The notes: a model not told the origin generated them from the sequence alone. Positions 20,201-29,333 are shown, counted from the first letter of the stretch. The stretch is 64,000 nt of DNA from an uncultured Photobacterium sp. (GCF_947502415.1 NZ_CANMZV010000008.1:183980-247979), one strand, 5' to 3'. Program-made: numbers and translations.

Positions 20201-20848
20201 GGTGATAGCCGTATAGCTTTCCTTGCCCGTTTCCGAGTTGGTTTTAATGACGGTAACTTCTTTGTAAGTGCCAGGTTCAGCCCCTTCTTCCTTACCGGTA
20301 GATTGCCCCATTCGGCCGGTATAGAGACCAACACGTATCTTGGCGATACGCTTACCGTTATGCTCATAACTGAGGAGATTGGATTTCAGAATCTCCTCGG
20401 CAAAACGCCCGGCCTGATCAGCTGCAAGTGCATTCATGGGGTAGAGCACAATGGCCTTGATACCATCACGTTTGCCGACATTGTGCTGGCGCAGGCAGTG
20501 GTCAAGCAATGGGTAGAGGAAACATTCGGTTTTGCCCGAGCCGGTCCCCGTAGTAACCAGTGTGTGCTGAGGAGTGTTATTTTTACTACTCAGGCGTTTC
20601 CAGCTTTTCCACTGGTGTTTGAATGGTAAAAACGGCACAGGTAAGTTAAAAAACACGCTGCCATGATCATCGGCCAAACGGAACGGGCGCTTTATCTGGA
20701 CCCAAGGGCCTTTAAACAGGCCGTTCTCAGGATCGTTGAAAAAGTCCTGCAGGGCCTTTTCGGTTTCCGGTAGGCGCATCTGGAAGGTGGCGCCCAAATA
20801 GTGCAGTACCTGTTTTTTTACCTCAAGGGCGAGGGTGGCTGGAAGCAT
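14222..20848 (-). CDS. Giant SF2 helicase with C-terminal DUF1998 (DrmA-DrmB / DruE-like)
   Basis: 2208 residues. The N-terminal SF2 helicase has Walker A GTGSGKT (101-107), motif II LVLDELHTYDG (about 263), SAT motif IGTSATIAGG and motif VI QRIGRAGRKTG (about 1136). A zinc-binding cluster follows (CGECGHMHW ... CPQCG, about 1425), a coiled-coil region (about 1250-1330), then the DUF1998/MZB region with VPGGTGFLKEM (about 1675) and the cysteine cluster CSCRKLK ... GCYRC (about 1719). In DISARM these parts are separate proteins (DrmA helicase, DrmB DUF1998). In Druantia, DruE combines them in a protein of similar size. Presumed role is ATP-driven recognition of invading DNA. It is followed at 1 nt by RelE-UvrD. 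Confidence 0.9.
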   Translation of the reverse strand: MLPATLALEVKKQVLHYLGATFQMRLPETEKALQDFFNDPENGLFKGPWVQIKRPFRLADDHGSVFFNLPVPFLPFKHQWKSWKRLSSKNNTPQHTLVTTGTGSGKTECFLYPLLDHCLRQHNVGKRDGIKAIVLYPMNALAADQAGRFAEEILKSNLLSYEHNGKRIAKIRVGLYTGRMGQSTGKEEGAEPGTYKEVTVIKTNSETGKESYTAITNRASMQKDPPDILLTNYKMLDYLLLRPKDQDIWRFNQQDVSLLQYLVLDELHTYDGAQGADVACLLRRLKSRLALPQNQLCVIGTSATIAGGDDETNMDPIDRLCDFAQNLFEEKLDKYCVITEDRLNIEEITRPPAHINAYPPAELFELQKGENASAFAQRVAGLLEAPQSPVSMDDPWLTKIPGFDKVKESIEKLDDTNRWGIALGEWIRHQPLFHHLLELTQEQVISWNDLVQQLGNIDFLLRNSGNLLQRGQLLMAFLALVAQSKELRSGKAFPLVPTQVQFWLRELRRIGSVVSSEPCFSWLDEPVPDRKQLPVIHCTECGEIGWAALHNPDMDSVIQSHGCTGFELRDDVSAIYDGWGFESHAPSQRLVILSPWHENDASNSDNAQLSFEATQWHLAPGSLVVRMGPGTCPLTDEKTFPVKLVHETRQKENGQHIGVRKCPHCHSEDSLMFIGSRAATVASVAIDEVFGSVLNNDPKLLAFTDSVQDASHRAGFFSARTYHFTLRTALQHIIDDAGDTGVPLNEVGERLLDYWSQPLPGRPGKIEQVISTLLPPDLREYSRYLAFRDNPTAGLPAKLRKEFVTRLNWQATSEFSLMLTHGRTMELHASATMGWDDTLVSQTIMYLHDRFPAISPTLTALDDISLRRWIFGILHRQRERGGVYHEYLQSYAAQNLWGKFGWRGQDADHRETYPPRGRYTPRLLVTSSDKQHDFALAPPRAGNQLPWQLVWARRTLALPSVDDATLIDLIEVFLHCATQAGLLKCVHEDGNKAYYAISDRAARLYPKGIKLQCPNGGHKLFRPAGETEVWLEAPSLSYRDEHGRYQVEELNDREIYYRERYRKGALRRVFAYEHTGLLTTEERENLELSFNAADHADDPNVLTATSTLEMGIDIGDLSTTMLCSIPPSTASYLQRIGRAGRKTGTALVLSVINQRPHDLFFFARPHELLCGDVEPPGCWLDASAVLVRQYLAFCFDQGVRYCVLTDIPATGKQLVDEMIINKAGHIPNLLAWILKEEARLQQEFLARFSRFNEVREDTRLRFLAESKTENLRERIEQAASEFQLQRQLLQNAQNRLKDQKAKLDFTVDTADLAEIEREEKILKARRQKLGQITCLEVLTEHGLLPNYAFPERGVRFSGSTYYKHNKKEDTARPSIELVRAASSAIRELAPGNHFYTHSHKYDIQQLEVGSRSHQLIEKWAICGECGHMHWSEEVDAPDAVPACPQCGYDGPTGQCDRGQHKEFLPMQRSQAISYMEFYESLSADRGEERDNETYAMAISFDQTLEQPNGAVGEDTLPFGIEYRSAMLMREVNTGYASLPPELNFGANKKVPSLGFEVCAHCGMAVLPGKHREDVRHRRSCSGLRETLKRKREGKAENAFEWKTLYLYRELRSEAIRLMLPDVEQEDLDTLEAAIYLGMRLRFQGDPTHLMVKPQIVPDHSEGISRHYLVLLDAVPGGTGFLKEMFQDNKDGKCEIGEGVMQILQLALNALETCSCRKLKQTGNDTDGCYRCIRTYHMQHRADNISRERGIGLLRQLIEAGSHRKVKKALDEVKITSIFGSVLEKRFIATLQLWVEDIGTKTSWRSTVIAGTQGFEFSLGDGRLWSIELQPMLTSFHNVSVKCQPDFMLRCDDPSVKPVVIFTDGFEPHVKPGEPYSRLADDFKKRRAILESEQFHVWSITWNDLDTDPTKSFLSFLQPNMVQVVLPAVAANMLKQGHIMPDITQVCANPMEQMKAFIRCPDLTGWRTLAQQTAGLSLLSFAVKGIGQDGSEMDNLFTLWSQGYSIPAIDHTSKGDWVWLNRIGETEDLLAYAYGKELILHDYTNLKISLRLDDSEAIRSKRETYLKRWRQCLAIMNLFQFAQSFIPFATSEFEEGTAPIITPKIATSISSEWQDVLDNTLPSLIKLVKSMAAADKAVPEVEFYNDDLAEELYAELAWPEASPPIAILWGDQTNFCSTWQDTGWKVITDRDIKVKGGSWLLSQLPEEMK

Positions 20849-20980
20849 TGATATTCCCTTTCAAATCGCGGCGTACTCGCCGCACCTTTAGCCAAGTCAG
20901 GCCGCATTTTGATATGCGCCTTTATTTGTATTGTTTGTTGCTTAGTAGTTAACAGAGCAAATAGTTGGATTTGTCCGTCA

Positions 20981-23900
20981 TTAGGCAATTTCCTTTTCAG
21001 GTTGGTTTATGCCAACGCGTTCACTAAATACCCGGTATGCAGTTTTATAGTCTTCAATTCGGTCTACATGATGGAAAGGGGGATAGAAGGTACGAGTAAC
21101 CAGCTGGTTGCCGTTGTCGATTTCCCAACTGACAGTAATTGGTGAGATATCATCATGATTTTTCAAAGCATTTCGAAGCTCTTTTGCACCGGAATCTTTA
21201 CGAATGGTATTAGGTAGACGACGACCTTTTGCATCGTATTGGTCTGCCTCTTCATAGGCTTTCATTATTGGGAATTGAGTAGAGTAAACTTGAATGAGTT
21301 CATTGACTGTAACCCCCAATTCAATGGCTACAAGAACGTCAATTTCTAATTGAGCTTGCCTTCTAACTAATTCATTGCGTAGTGGAGTTTTTATACACCA
21401 TTCATCTTTAAGTTTGTTCCAAGGTTTTTGAATTATCCTGTCAAGGAATATATTTTTCGAAAAAGCATCTTCATTGAATCTGTGGTTGTAGTTTTCTTTA
21501 TATAGTGAATCATAATGACGGGTTAAGCAGTTCAGTCTCAAATATCTGGCAGTAATAAGAGTCTTGGTTTTCGCATTGTTAATCAAAGGTAAGCAGCTGA
21601 CGGTGGGACCAATAATGTCTGTTCTACCAGTAACTTTAACGAAGAAGTCAAAAAGTACGGTAGAAGCCATAGCTGAAAATAAAACTATATCACTCACATT
21701 TGGTAGAGCTATTGAGTATGCGGCCGCATGAATATGGCTGGGACCTGGTGGAATTAAAGAAGGCATTAACGTCCTTTCGTTTGCTGGCTGGGCCCTTTTT
21801 CTATTTAGATATCTATAATATGAAGTTAGAGGTTTAGGTAAATTAATCATATCTGTTGAAGTTGGGAGAATATGGCGCACCTTAACATCAGGATATATTT
21901 TTCGGAATGTAACTACATCAGGACTATTCATATGGCTGACTAACCAACTGATGGCACCCAGTACATCACCATGCCATTCGCTAAAGTAGCCAAATTTGCG
22001 TGCGGTTTTGGCGCCAGGCAACGATGGATCGATACCATGTATTACCAAGGATTCACCCAATAACAGTTCCCAAGCTGGGATTTCATATTCTTCTACCGGC
22101 CAAAAGCCAGGAATCCAGCTTCCATCGGTAGCCCGCACCGGTTTTGATGGTTTAGGCCACTCGGGAATTGCTGCGTAGAATTCATCCAGGTTGCCGTCTT
22201 TATCTCCTGGGCGGTAAACCGCCCGGGGGAGATAATCATCAGAAATGGATTCTAGATTGATGGTGTCATAGTGTCCATTCGCTGTGCAGGTGGTTCGTGG
22301 CGTTTTATTAAGTGGATTACCTACATAGAAGTGCGGCCCAGATATCACCCACTCTTCAGCTGACTTTGGTTGGTATGTTGGTTTTTCTGATCTGGTGATT
22401 ACACCATTTTTCTGAGCATTACTCTCATGAAACATCTCTGTTGCTAGATATTGTTCTTTTAAATCGCCTAAGCGTTGTGGAACTGCAGCAAATTTTTCAA
22501 GAACTTTAAGCAATGGTAGGCTATGTATTTGCGGAAGACGAGAGTGGGTTGGTGGTGTACCATCTTCCTCATACAATCTAGTAAAAATTGTCAATTCCGA
22601 TTTGGTGATTGTGATTATCCGAAGTGGATGCCCTCGGGTTTCCCATTTTCCTTCATCACTTTTAATTCCTGGTATTTCTGAACTGAGGGATGTTATTGCT
22701 GTAGAACGTGAAATCGTTTGCGGAGTAAAAAGATTGAATATTGCTTTAAATGAAATCTCATGCTCAATTCCACTGTAAATATTTATACTAAATGACATTA
22801 CATGGTGTACGTCTTGAAATAGTGTTAACTCGTTTTTTAATTGGTAATGTGCAGATAGCCGAGGATAATATGCTTCCCTAAAGTTGCCTCCTTTTGGATC
22901 ATCAAAGACCCCTTCAGGATGTAGCAAAGCAGCAATCCCGTCATAGCCTAACAATTTCCATGATCGCTCGATAAAATTCTTATATAGATTGGTTTGCACT
23001 CCAGCCAATGCAGGATACATGGTTCGATCATTTAAAAATGCGTTACTACCTTGGGTTGATGTAAAACTATCGCGATAGGTAATTTTGCATTCATCAGCGC
23101 GAAGCAGCTTGTTTCGCTCACTGTTATATTTGGCCGACTTGGCATTACGTACCCCCAGTAGTGGCTCAAACTCTGATAGCAGTGGGGCATCTTTCCAAGT
23201 TACCTTCATCCAGGGGGGGTTACCAAACATTAAATCAAAACCATGGGGCTGGTTATGCTTGGTTGCTGGGCCGAGAATTTCGGTAAAGATTAGTTCCCAG
23301 TGGTGGAAATGCTGCTCGTTGCTAACGGCTTGAGCTACGTCAAACCAAGGCACCAAGTTTGCTAATTCTGTGGTGTCTGGCAGGTTATGCGAGCTATGCT
23401 CGGAAAAATGCTCCAGATGATCGCCCAAGATAGGTTTCAGCAGTAGACTGGTTGCTTCATCGCTAGCTGACTCACATCCCAGCAAGATTTCACCGGCTGC
23501 CAGCCACTGCTGGCGGCTGGGTAAACCTGCGTGTAGGGTTAACGGCCAGAAATAGAAACTGCACCAGGCATCCATCATCAGTTTGAGACGACGAAATGCA
23601 CCTGAGTTGGATTCCAATTTGGCTTTGATACTTTCCTGCACATTCAACGCCGGACTGGTTTTAATTGCCTTGAGGCTGTTGGTCGGTTCTGGCCAAACAG
23701 TGGCAGTACATTCACTGCCTTTTAGGCCCTTTTCGCGGTGGCTGGCATAATCTTCCCACAGAGCATCGATCTGCTCGCAGATATTGCGGGCACGGGAGAT
23801 ATCTTCTGGTGTCCAGCGCTTTTTCACCTGCTCTTTGCGCCATTCGCGGATAGCAGCACACTCGTTGCCCCAGTAGCTTTTCATTAATTTGTCGTCTGCT

Positions 23901-26257
23901 GCCGGGCACATGTCCTCATCCCAGACAAGGAAGTGATAGATTTCGCCTTTTTTGCGGTTCTCTCCTGGTTTAAGCTGGCGAGGTGCTTCGGCTTTTTTGC
24001 CAAAGAACTTACCAGTTATAAGTTGTTCTTCTGACCAGACTGCACGACGGGCACCTATCAGGCTGTTACCGGCACGCAGGCGCAATCCGAACCAAGGAGT
24101 GGCGCCAGGGCGGTATTCATCCGGAGTACCGTTTTCTCCGGTTTTTACCTTCAGCCGATGAATGGTGGTTAGCCACAGCGAGAGAGCGCCAAGTTCTACT
24201 GCTGTAGGGTTGAGATCCACGCCATATACATTATGAACAGCAATGTAATGACGGGTACGGCGAAGTTCATCCTCATAATTGCTGGGGTCGATAGTTTTGC
24301 CGGTTTGAATCTGTTTAAGGCGCAGGTACTCATGAGCAAGTTGATCAACGGCCTCGACCATGAAGGCCGCTGACCCCATAGCTGGTTCACAGATTTTCAT
24401 TTCAAGCAGGCTGTCAGCCTCATCAGGACCTATATTTTTCAAGCGCTCTTTTAGTGCTTCCTGCACTAGGCAGCGGGTCAGTACTTCCGGCGTGTAGTAT
24501 GAGGCACTGTTGACTCTATCCACCCCATTAAGATGGAGAATAAATTCCCCGGTTTTATATATACGTGGTTGCTCTGTGCGGTGTTCTAGCACCACTTCCC
24601 CTTTTTTGAACTCACTTTCCCGGGTTTTGGGAACAAACCAAGTAGCGACATCATGTGGGATAGCATTGTCTTTAATGATTTTCCCACCCTTGGGCTTCTG
24701 TACTACCTGGATTAGATCTTCACGGGCAAAGAAGCCTTTATATGACAACAGGCCTTCATAGACTGCCCCCAATTGAACAATGCCAAGTTCAGCATAGTTT
24801 ATGCGGCCAACCCGTTTGGATTTTTCACCTGTTCCAAGGCTAAGGCAGCGGATTACTTTGTGTAATATCCGGTTAGGGAGTTTGACCCGGTGAAGGAGCG
24901 GCATTGCATCCGGCGCAAATAGTGTTGCTGTAAGGGGGCTGATAACAAATGTTTTGCATTGCGTAGATTTTTCAAGCACTTTCCCTGTTTCAAGTACAAG
25001 TTGCTGTTGGGGGGGATCGTCAAAAAGGGAGCCCTGAATGGGTAACTGTGCAAAATCTTTCCAGTTATCGTTCTCTATTGTTTTGGGCGTCGCATTTTGT
25101 TCCGGGTGGAAGCCTATATGGATTAGGTTAAAGAGTCGGTCCAGGTGTTCGGCAAAGTAGTGGCCGTTTTCATTGCTTGTAGTCGGTTCAGTTTGCTCTA
25201 CTAAATCTCGAAGGGCCTCCAGGCTGTATCCGAGCCGATAGATATCATCACTGATTGGCAAGATACCTAATTCGCCGCCCCGGGCTTCGGCATATAGGCA
25301 GAACAATAAACGGTAAACGTAAATCAAAGCATCGTGGCGGAGTTGTTCAGCTGTGACATCTCTTGAGCCATTAGGTAGCGGAGCTTCACGTTCACTTAAC
25401 TGGCGGTAGCCTTGGCCTGAGAGCCTTCGGGCATCCACCCAGCCATTAGCCAGTGTTTCAATTGCATCACGAACTGCTACCTGCAGTTTTGCGGAGACGC
25501 CGTGGGTACTTTTGAGACTACCTTCTCGAAGACGTTCGTGTAGTACTTCATCCGTTTCTGATTCTGGTGCCAGTGCATCTTTGGCTAGAAGTGCACAAAT
25601 AGCCTCAAAGGTTGCAGTCTGTTTGCGGCCAAACGCATCATCCAGGTCGATGTAGAGATAACGACCCTGTGCCAAGGTGTGACTATCAAAAAGATAAATG
25701 CGGCTGCCAGCCAGCAGTATTAGCCAACGAGGGCGATCTTCTTGTTGGAATAGGGACGATACCGCTTTTTCCCAGCTGTCTTTAAAGGTTGGCCACCCCT
25801 CAATATGATGGGTACGAGGGATAACATCCGTTTCCAGAGGTTGTTCGTCATTATCACCGTCGGAGAGGCAAAAAGCGGTTTCACAGATCACGAGCCAAGG
25901 CTTGGTGTGACGGTGTAGGCGGAGCAAGGCTGGTAATTGTTGTTTTTCACTCTGCAGTTCAAGCATGAAGGGTTCAGGCTGGTAGCCAAGTGCATTAAGT
26001 AACAGGCTATGCCAGCTGTCAATCTCATCTGTTTTAGCGCGGGTACGAAGCTGGGGGCCAGGGTAGTCGAGGGCACGGCTTTTGGCTTTGAAGTACTTGT
26101 CACTCAATGCCTGTAGCTTTTTCACCACGGAAGAAGAGCCTTGGTTTTTCCAGGCGGCGGTTTTGTCAGCAATATCTTTGGCAAAGCCGTTTTTGTCAGC
26201 CAGGTAGTGGGCAGCGTAGTAATCGCCAACGTTTTTTATTGTAGTATCCAATGACAT
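20981..26257 (-). CDS. Large Eco57I/PglX-like N6-adenine DNA methyltransferase
   Basis: 1758 residues. The SAM-binding motif I is CEPAMGSAAFMVEA (about 624) and catalytic motif IV is FGNPPWMKV (about 1010). NPPW marks gamma-class N6-adenine methyltransferases of the Eco57I/PglX/DrmMI type. The long N-terminal region (~500 residues) and the C-terminal ~500 residues (target recognition and helical scaffold) are unassigned, and I see no nuclease motif. It would mark host DNA as self for the helicase complex. It starts 1 nt after the stop of the SNF2 gene upstream and is separated from the giant helicase gene by 132 bp. Annotation as methyltransferase is firm; pairing with DISARM DrmMI is by analogy. 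Confidence 0.9.
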   Translation of the reverse strand: MSLDTTIKNVGDYYAAHYLADKNGFAKDIADKTAAWKNQGSSSVVKKLQALSDKYFKAKSRALDYPGPQLRTRAKTDEIDSWHSLLLNALGYQPEPFMLELQSEKQQLPALLRLHRHTKPWLVICETAFCLSDGDNDEQPLETDVIPRTHHIEGWPTFKDSWEKAVSSLFQQEDRPRWLILLAGSRIYLFDSHTLAQGRYLYIDLDDAFGRKQTATFEAICALLAKDALAPESETDEVLHERLREGSLKSTHGVSAKLQVAVRDAIETLANGWVDARRLSGQGYRQLSEREAPLPNGSRDVTAEQLRHDALIYVYRLLFCLYAEARGGELGILPISDDIYRLGYSLEALRDLVEQTEPTTSNENGHYFAEHLDRLFNLIHIGFHPEQNATPKTIENDNWKDFAQLPIQGSLFDDPPQQQLVLETGKVLEKSTQCKTFVISPLTATLFAPDAMPLLHRVKLPNRILHKVIRCLSLGTGEKSKRVGRINYAELGIVQLGAVYEGLLSYKGFFAREDLIQVVQKPKGGKIIKDNAIPHDVATWFVPKTRESEFKKGEVVLEHRTEQPRIYKTGEFILHLNGVDRVNSASYYTPEVLTRCLVQEALKERLKNIGPDEADSLLEMKICEPAMGSAAFMVEAVDQLAHEYLRLKQIQTGKTIDPSNYEDELRRTRHYIAVHNVYGVDLNPTAVELGALSLWLTTIHRLKVKTGENGTPDEYRPGATPWFGLRLRAGNSLIGARRAVWSEEQLITGKFFGKKAEAPRQLKPGENRKKGEIYHFLVWDEDMCPAADDKLMKSYWGNECAAIREWRKEQVKKRWTPEDISRARNICEQIDALWEDYASHREKGLKGSECTATVWPEPTNSLKAIKTSPALNVQESIKAKLESNSGAFRRLKLMMDAWCSFYFWPLTLHAGLPSRQQWLAAGEILLGCESASDEATSLLLKPILGDHLEHFSEHSSHNLPDTTELANLVPWFDVAQAVSNEQHFHHWELIFTEILGPATKHNQPHGFDLMFGNPPWMKVTWKDAPLLSEFEPLLGVRNAKSAKYNSERNKLLRADECKITYRDSFTSTQGSNAFLNDRTMYPALAGVQTNLYKNFIERSWKLLGYDGIAALLHPEGVFDDPKGGNFREAYYPRLSAHYQLKNELTLFQDVHHVMSFSINIYSGIEHEISFKAIFNLFTPQTISRSTAITSLSSEIPGIKSDEGKWETRGHPLRIITITKSELTIFTRLYEEDGTPPTHSRLPQIHSLPLLKVLEKFAAVPQRLGDLKEQYLATEMFHESNAQKNGVITRSEKPTYQPKSAEEWVISGPHFYVGNPLNKTPRTTCTANGHYDTINLESISDDYLPRAVYRPGDKDGNLDEFYAAIPEWPKPSKPVRATDGSWIPGFWPVEEYEIPAWELLLGESLVIHGIDPSLPGAKTARKFGYFSEWHGDVLGAISWLVSHMNSPDVVTFRKIYPDVKVRHILPTSTDMINLPKPLTSYYRYLNRKRAQPANERTLMPSLIPPGPSHIHAAAYSIALPNVSDIVLFSAMASTVLFDFFVKVTGRTDIIGPTVSCLPLINNAKTKTLITARYLRLNCLTRHYDSLYKENYNHRFNEDAFSKNIFLDRIIQKPWNKLKDEWCIKTPLRNELVRRQAQLEIDVLVAIELGVTVNELIQVYSTQFPIMKAYEEADQYDAKGRRLPNTIRKDSGAKELRNALKNHDDISPITVSWEIDNGNQLVTRTFYPPFHHVDRIEDYKTAYRVFSERVGINQPEKEIA

Positions 26258-26258
26258 G

Positions 26259-29200
26259 TTATCTTACTCCCTCTACAACGAGTACCAACCGGGTGGTGGG
26301 TTTATCGCTTGCCCGATAGTAGGTTTCCTTCCAGTTTTCAGTGCGGTCCTTGAGGTACTTTTCCATTTCCTCCCGTTTTTGACGCAGTCGAGTAGCGCGC
26401 TTTCCCTCGGGTGGAAGGTTTGCAAGCTGGCCTTCAATGTGTGTCGCCCAGCGGTCAAACCAGAGACTTAGGCGTTTTTCCTCTTCTTCAAGGCGGGGCA
26501 GAATGAGTTGCTGTCTTTCATCACACAGCGATTCCATATGACGCAAGCTTTGGGTGACGGCAGCGCTGATAAAGCCTTCAACCAGCTTGCGCTTAGCTGC
26601 GTTAGCCGCATTGGTTGAAGATGGGAGCGGAGTTTGTGAAGTCTCATTTCCGTCGAACTCATACTGCTGATTTGATTGCTCTGGTTCGACAACGCCTTCA
26701 AATAAGTTGCCGGTTTTACCTGTGTTGACCAGTTGCTCAAATTTGACGTTTTCGAGTGCTTCTCTCAGCGGTTTAAACTGGTATCTGCCTCCCTTGCGGA
26801 AGGACACAGCATGTGGGTCAACAATCAGTGGCGTACCAGCACGAGAGCTGACTTGTCCGATAAAACAGAATAGTAGTTCCCCCTCATCGAGGTGCGGGGA
26901 GCTGATAACAGGCGCTTCACCTCGAGGCTGGAGCATCATCAGGCGCTCGGCCAGCCAGTCCATCACTGGGTGATGCTCGGTTAGTAGCAATTCCTTGGAC
27001 CATTGGCCTTTTTGTGCCATAGCAGCCTTGATGGCGGTATCGACCCGACGTGGATCTGTTGTGAGGTAAAGTTGTTTTTCGTCCGGCCAGGATTCATCTG
27101 GAATAGATGTGGCCCCAAAAACGACCTCGCTATCTGCCCCAGGCATTCCAAGCCGTCTTGCCAGCTCTTTGGGTGGAGTCAGGATATATTGCTGCTGGGT
27201 TTTCTCGAGAGGTTGCCAATTATGGGTTTGTAAATGTTCATTCAGTGTTTGGTAACCACGCTCAAAGAAGGTCGCTTCATCCATCAGACGTATTCGCGAG
27301 TTGTCTTTATGGTCAGTTTTGGCATTCTCACTAGCTGCTTCTTGGGGAATTTTATCGGAAAAGCTAGCCAGCAGATTGTCCAAGTTAAGCCCAGTTGCAG
27401 CTAGAAGCATATCTTCTAACTCGTTGCTTTCAAGGTTTTTTTTGTTTTCTTGGTCAAGTACTTGAGTATTGCCGGCTAAAATTCCATGGGTGGCAATATG
27501 TTTTTCCTCTTTCTGTGCATCATAAAGCCTCAATAAGCTTTCGCCGGTTCGGGTAGAGCGGTTGATCTCTTCGACTTTGCCTACTAGCCGCTCGAAGATT
27601 TCTTTGTCTCCCGCCATCAGTCCCTCACGGGTATCGACCATGAGATAACGAATCATAGGGTTGTGCTTTTGACCGAAACGGTCGATACGGCCATTGCGCT
27701 GGATTAGCGTAATAATTGACCATGGCAGGTCATAATGAATGATATTGTGGCATTGGTGGTGGAGGTTGACGCCTTCGGATGCTACCTCGGTGGCAATCAT
27801 GATGCGGACAGGGCTTGTGCCGGTTCCAAATGACTCTATTGTACTTGCAAGGGCAATATCGGACATCCCGCCATGGATAGTTGCGATTGCCTGGTTTGCT
27901 TGGCTTTCCTGTTTGTCGTTGTATTTTATTGAAAAATGCTTGGCAAGTGCAGCGGCAAGGTGAATTTGAGTTACTCGGCTTTCGGTAAAGAGCAACAGGC
28001 GGGGGCTTTGGCTGCCGCTATTCCAATGCATTTCTTCAAGTTGTTTAAGTAGCAGATTAAAGCGTGCACTTTTTTCAATAGACAATGGCTTTAGGCGCTT
28101 AACTAATTCCTGTAGAGCTGGTATTTCTGCTGCCGAAGGCGTTTTGCTCTCAAGTTCCTTCAGGCGTTTTTCGGCTGTAGAGCGACATGCTTCCGGGCTA
28201 GAGAGAAATGATTTATACATTCCCCATTGCACAATCGCATTTGAAATGATTTTCTTATCCAGAACCTGTTGTCGGATATGTGCGAGCTGTTGGTATACCG
28301 CTTCTTCTTTTTCGGTTGCCGGGCAGGTGGTTTTTTCAAGTTCGACAACGATAGGATCTGCGAAATTATCTCCTGCTTCAGCCCGGACATCCTCCTTGAA
28401 GCGCATCAAGAAGAAGGGGGCAATGTCTTCTGCTTCGTATTCTTTTAGTTGTGGGTCTGGGACTGCCGAAGGGTCAAGGAGACTGATCAGACGACCAAAG
28501 GTTTCCCGCTTGCCGTTATGTGGCGTGGCCGTGGTAAGAACCATGCTGTTGGAGCGTCGTGCCAGGCGTCGTGCTAGGCGATAGCTGAGATGTTTTTCTG
28601 GGTTTGTGCCGCCTGCAACATTGTGGGCTTCATCAATAACTACGACATCCCAGCGGGTATCTTCAAGGAAGTGGCTATAGCGACCAACATCTTTTAGGGT
28701 ATCAATGGAGATAATAACGCGTTGATAGACTTCGAATGGGTTCTTTGATGCCGGGATCTTGAGCTGTAGCTTAGACAAGGTATCGGAGTCCATTCGGATC
28801 AGTGGAATAGAAAAGCGGTTCCAGAGTTCTGCCTGGAATTGTGAGAGCATCGATTTTTTCGCCAGAACTAGAATGCGGTCTGCTTGTCCACGTTTCATCA
28901 GCTCTCCCAGGATCATACCGACTTCAATGGTTTTCCCTAAACCTACAGCATCAGCCAGTAGTAGCCGCGGACGAAGTTGGCTAAGTGCACGTTGTACCGC
29001 TTGCTTCTGGTAGTTCATCGGGCTAAATGCGCCCATACCATCAACGTGTGGGTGAGGATCGGTGAGCGGCATTTTTCGAAGCTGAGCTTCTAGAAACAGC
29101 TTAGATTTCATGTAGCCATTAGAATTGTCCCGTACCAGTTTGGTTTTGCGTGGGTCAACCTCGCGGATGGTTTCAATCTGACTCAAGAAGGCTGCTTGAT

Positions 29201-29333
29201 GGCCTCGAGTTAGATCATCAGCACCAATACAGTAGACAATTTGATCATTTTGACTGTTTGCGGGTTCAACACGAGTTACAAGCCACTCGGCATCCCTGCA
29301 ATCAATCCGCATACCTGGAGTAAAAATGGTCAT
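26259..29333 (-). CDS. SNF2-family helicase, DrmD-like, first gene of leftward operon
   Basis: 1024 residues. After an N-terminal ~100-residue module come the SF2 motifs: motif I LADAVGLGKTIEVG (about 130), DEAH VVIDEAHNVAGG (about 234), TTATPHNG, ATEVASEGVNLHH and QRNGRIDRFGQ (about 550). The C-terminal ~400 residues include a long charged helical region. Class 1 DISARM begins with a SNF2 helicase (DrmD) next to an adenine methyltransferase (DrmMI), and the same pair occurs here with a 1-nt spacer. The ATG at 29333 opens onto the divergent regulatory region. SNF2 call is firm; DrmD orthology is inferred from context. Confidence 0.9.
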   Translation of the reverse strand: MTIFTPGMRIDCRDAEWLVTRVEPANSQNDQIVYCIGADDLTRGHQAAFLSQIETIREVDPRKTKLVRDNSNGYMKSKLFLEAQLRKMPLTDPHPHVDGMGAFSPMNYQKQAVQRALSQLRPRLLLADAVGLGKTIEVGMILGELMKRGQADRILVLAKKSMLSQFQAELWNRFSIPLIRMDSDTLSKLQLKIPASKNPFEVYQRVIISIDTLKDVGRYSHFLEDTRWDVVVIDEAHNVAGGTNPEKHLSYRLARRLARRSNSMVLTTATPHNGKRETFGRLISLLDPSAVPDPQLKEYEAEDIAPFFLMRFKEDVRAEAGDNFADPIVVELEKTTCPATEKEEAVYQQLAHIRQQVLDKKIISNAIVQWGMYKSFLSSPEACRSTAEKRLKELESKTPSAAEIPALQELVKRLKPLSIEKSARFNLLLKQLEEMHWNSGSQSPRLLLFTESRVTQIHLAAALAKHFSIKYNDKQESQANQAIATIHGGMSDIALASTIESFGTGTSPVRIMIATEVASEGVNLHHQCHNIIHYDLPWSIITLIQRNGRIDRFGQKHNPMIRYLMVDTREGLMAGDKEIFERLVGKVEEINRSTRTGESLLRLYDAQKEEKHIATHGILAGNTQVLDQENKKNLESNELEDMLLAATGLNLDNLLASFSDKIPQEAASENAKTDHKDNSRIRLMDEATFFERGYQTLNEHLQTHNWQPLEKTQQQYILTPPKELARRLGMPGADSEVVFGATSIPDESWPDEKQLYLTTDPRRVDTAIKAAMAQKGQWSKELLLTEHHPVMDWLAERLMMLQPRGEAPVISSPHLDEGELLFCFIGQVSSRAGTPLIVDPHAVSFRKGGRYQFKPLREALENVKFEQLVNTGKTGNLFEGVVEPEQSNQQYEFDGNETSQTPLPSSTNAANAAKRKLVEGFISAAVTQSLRHMESLCDERQQLILPRLEEEEKRLSLWFDRWATHIEGQLANLPPEGKRATRLRQKREEMEKYLKDRTENWKETYYRASDKPTTRLVLVVEGVR

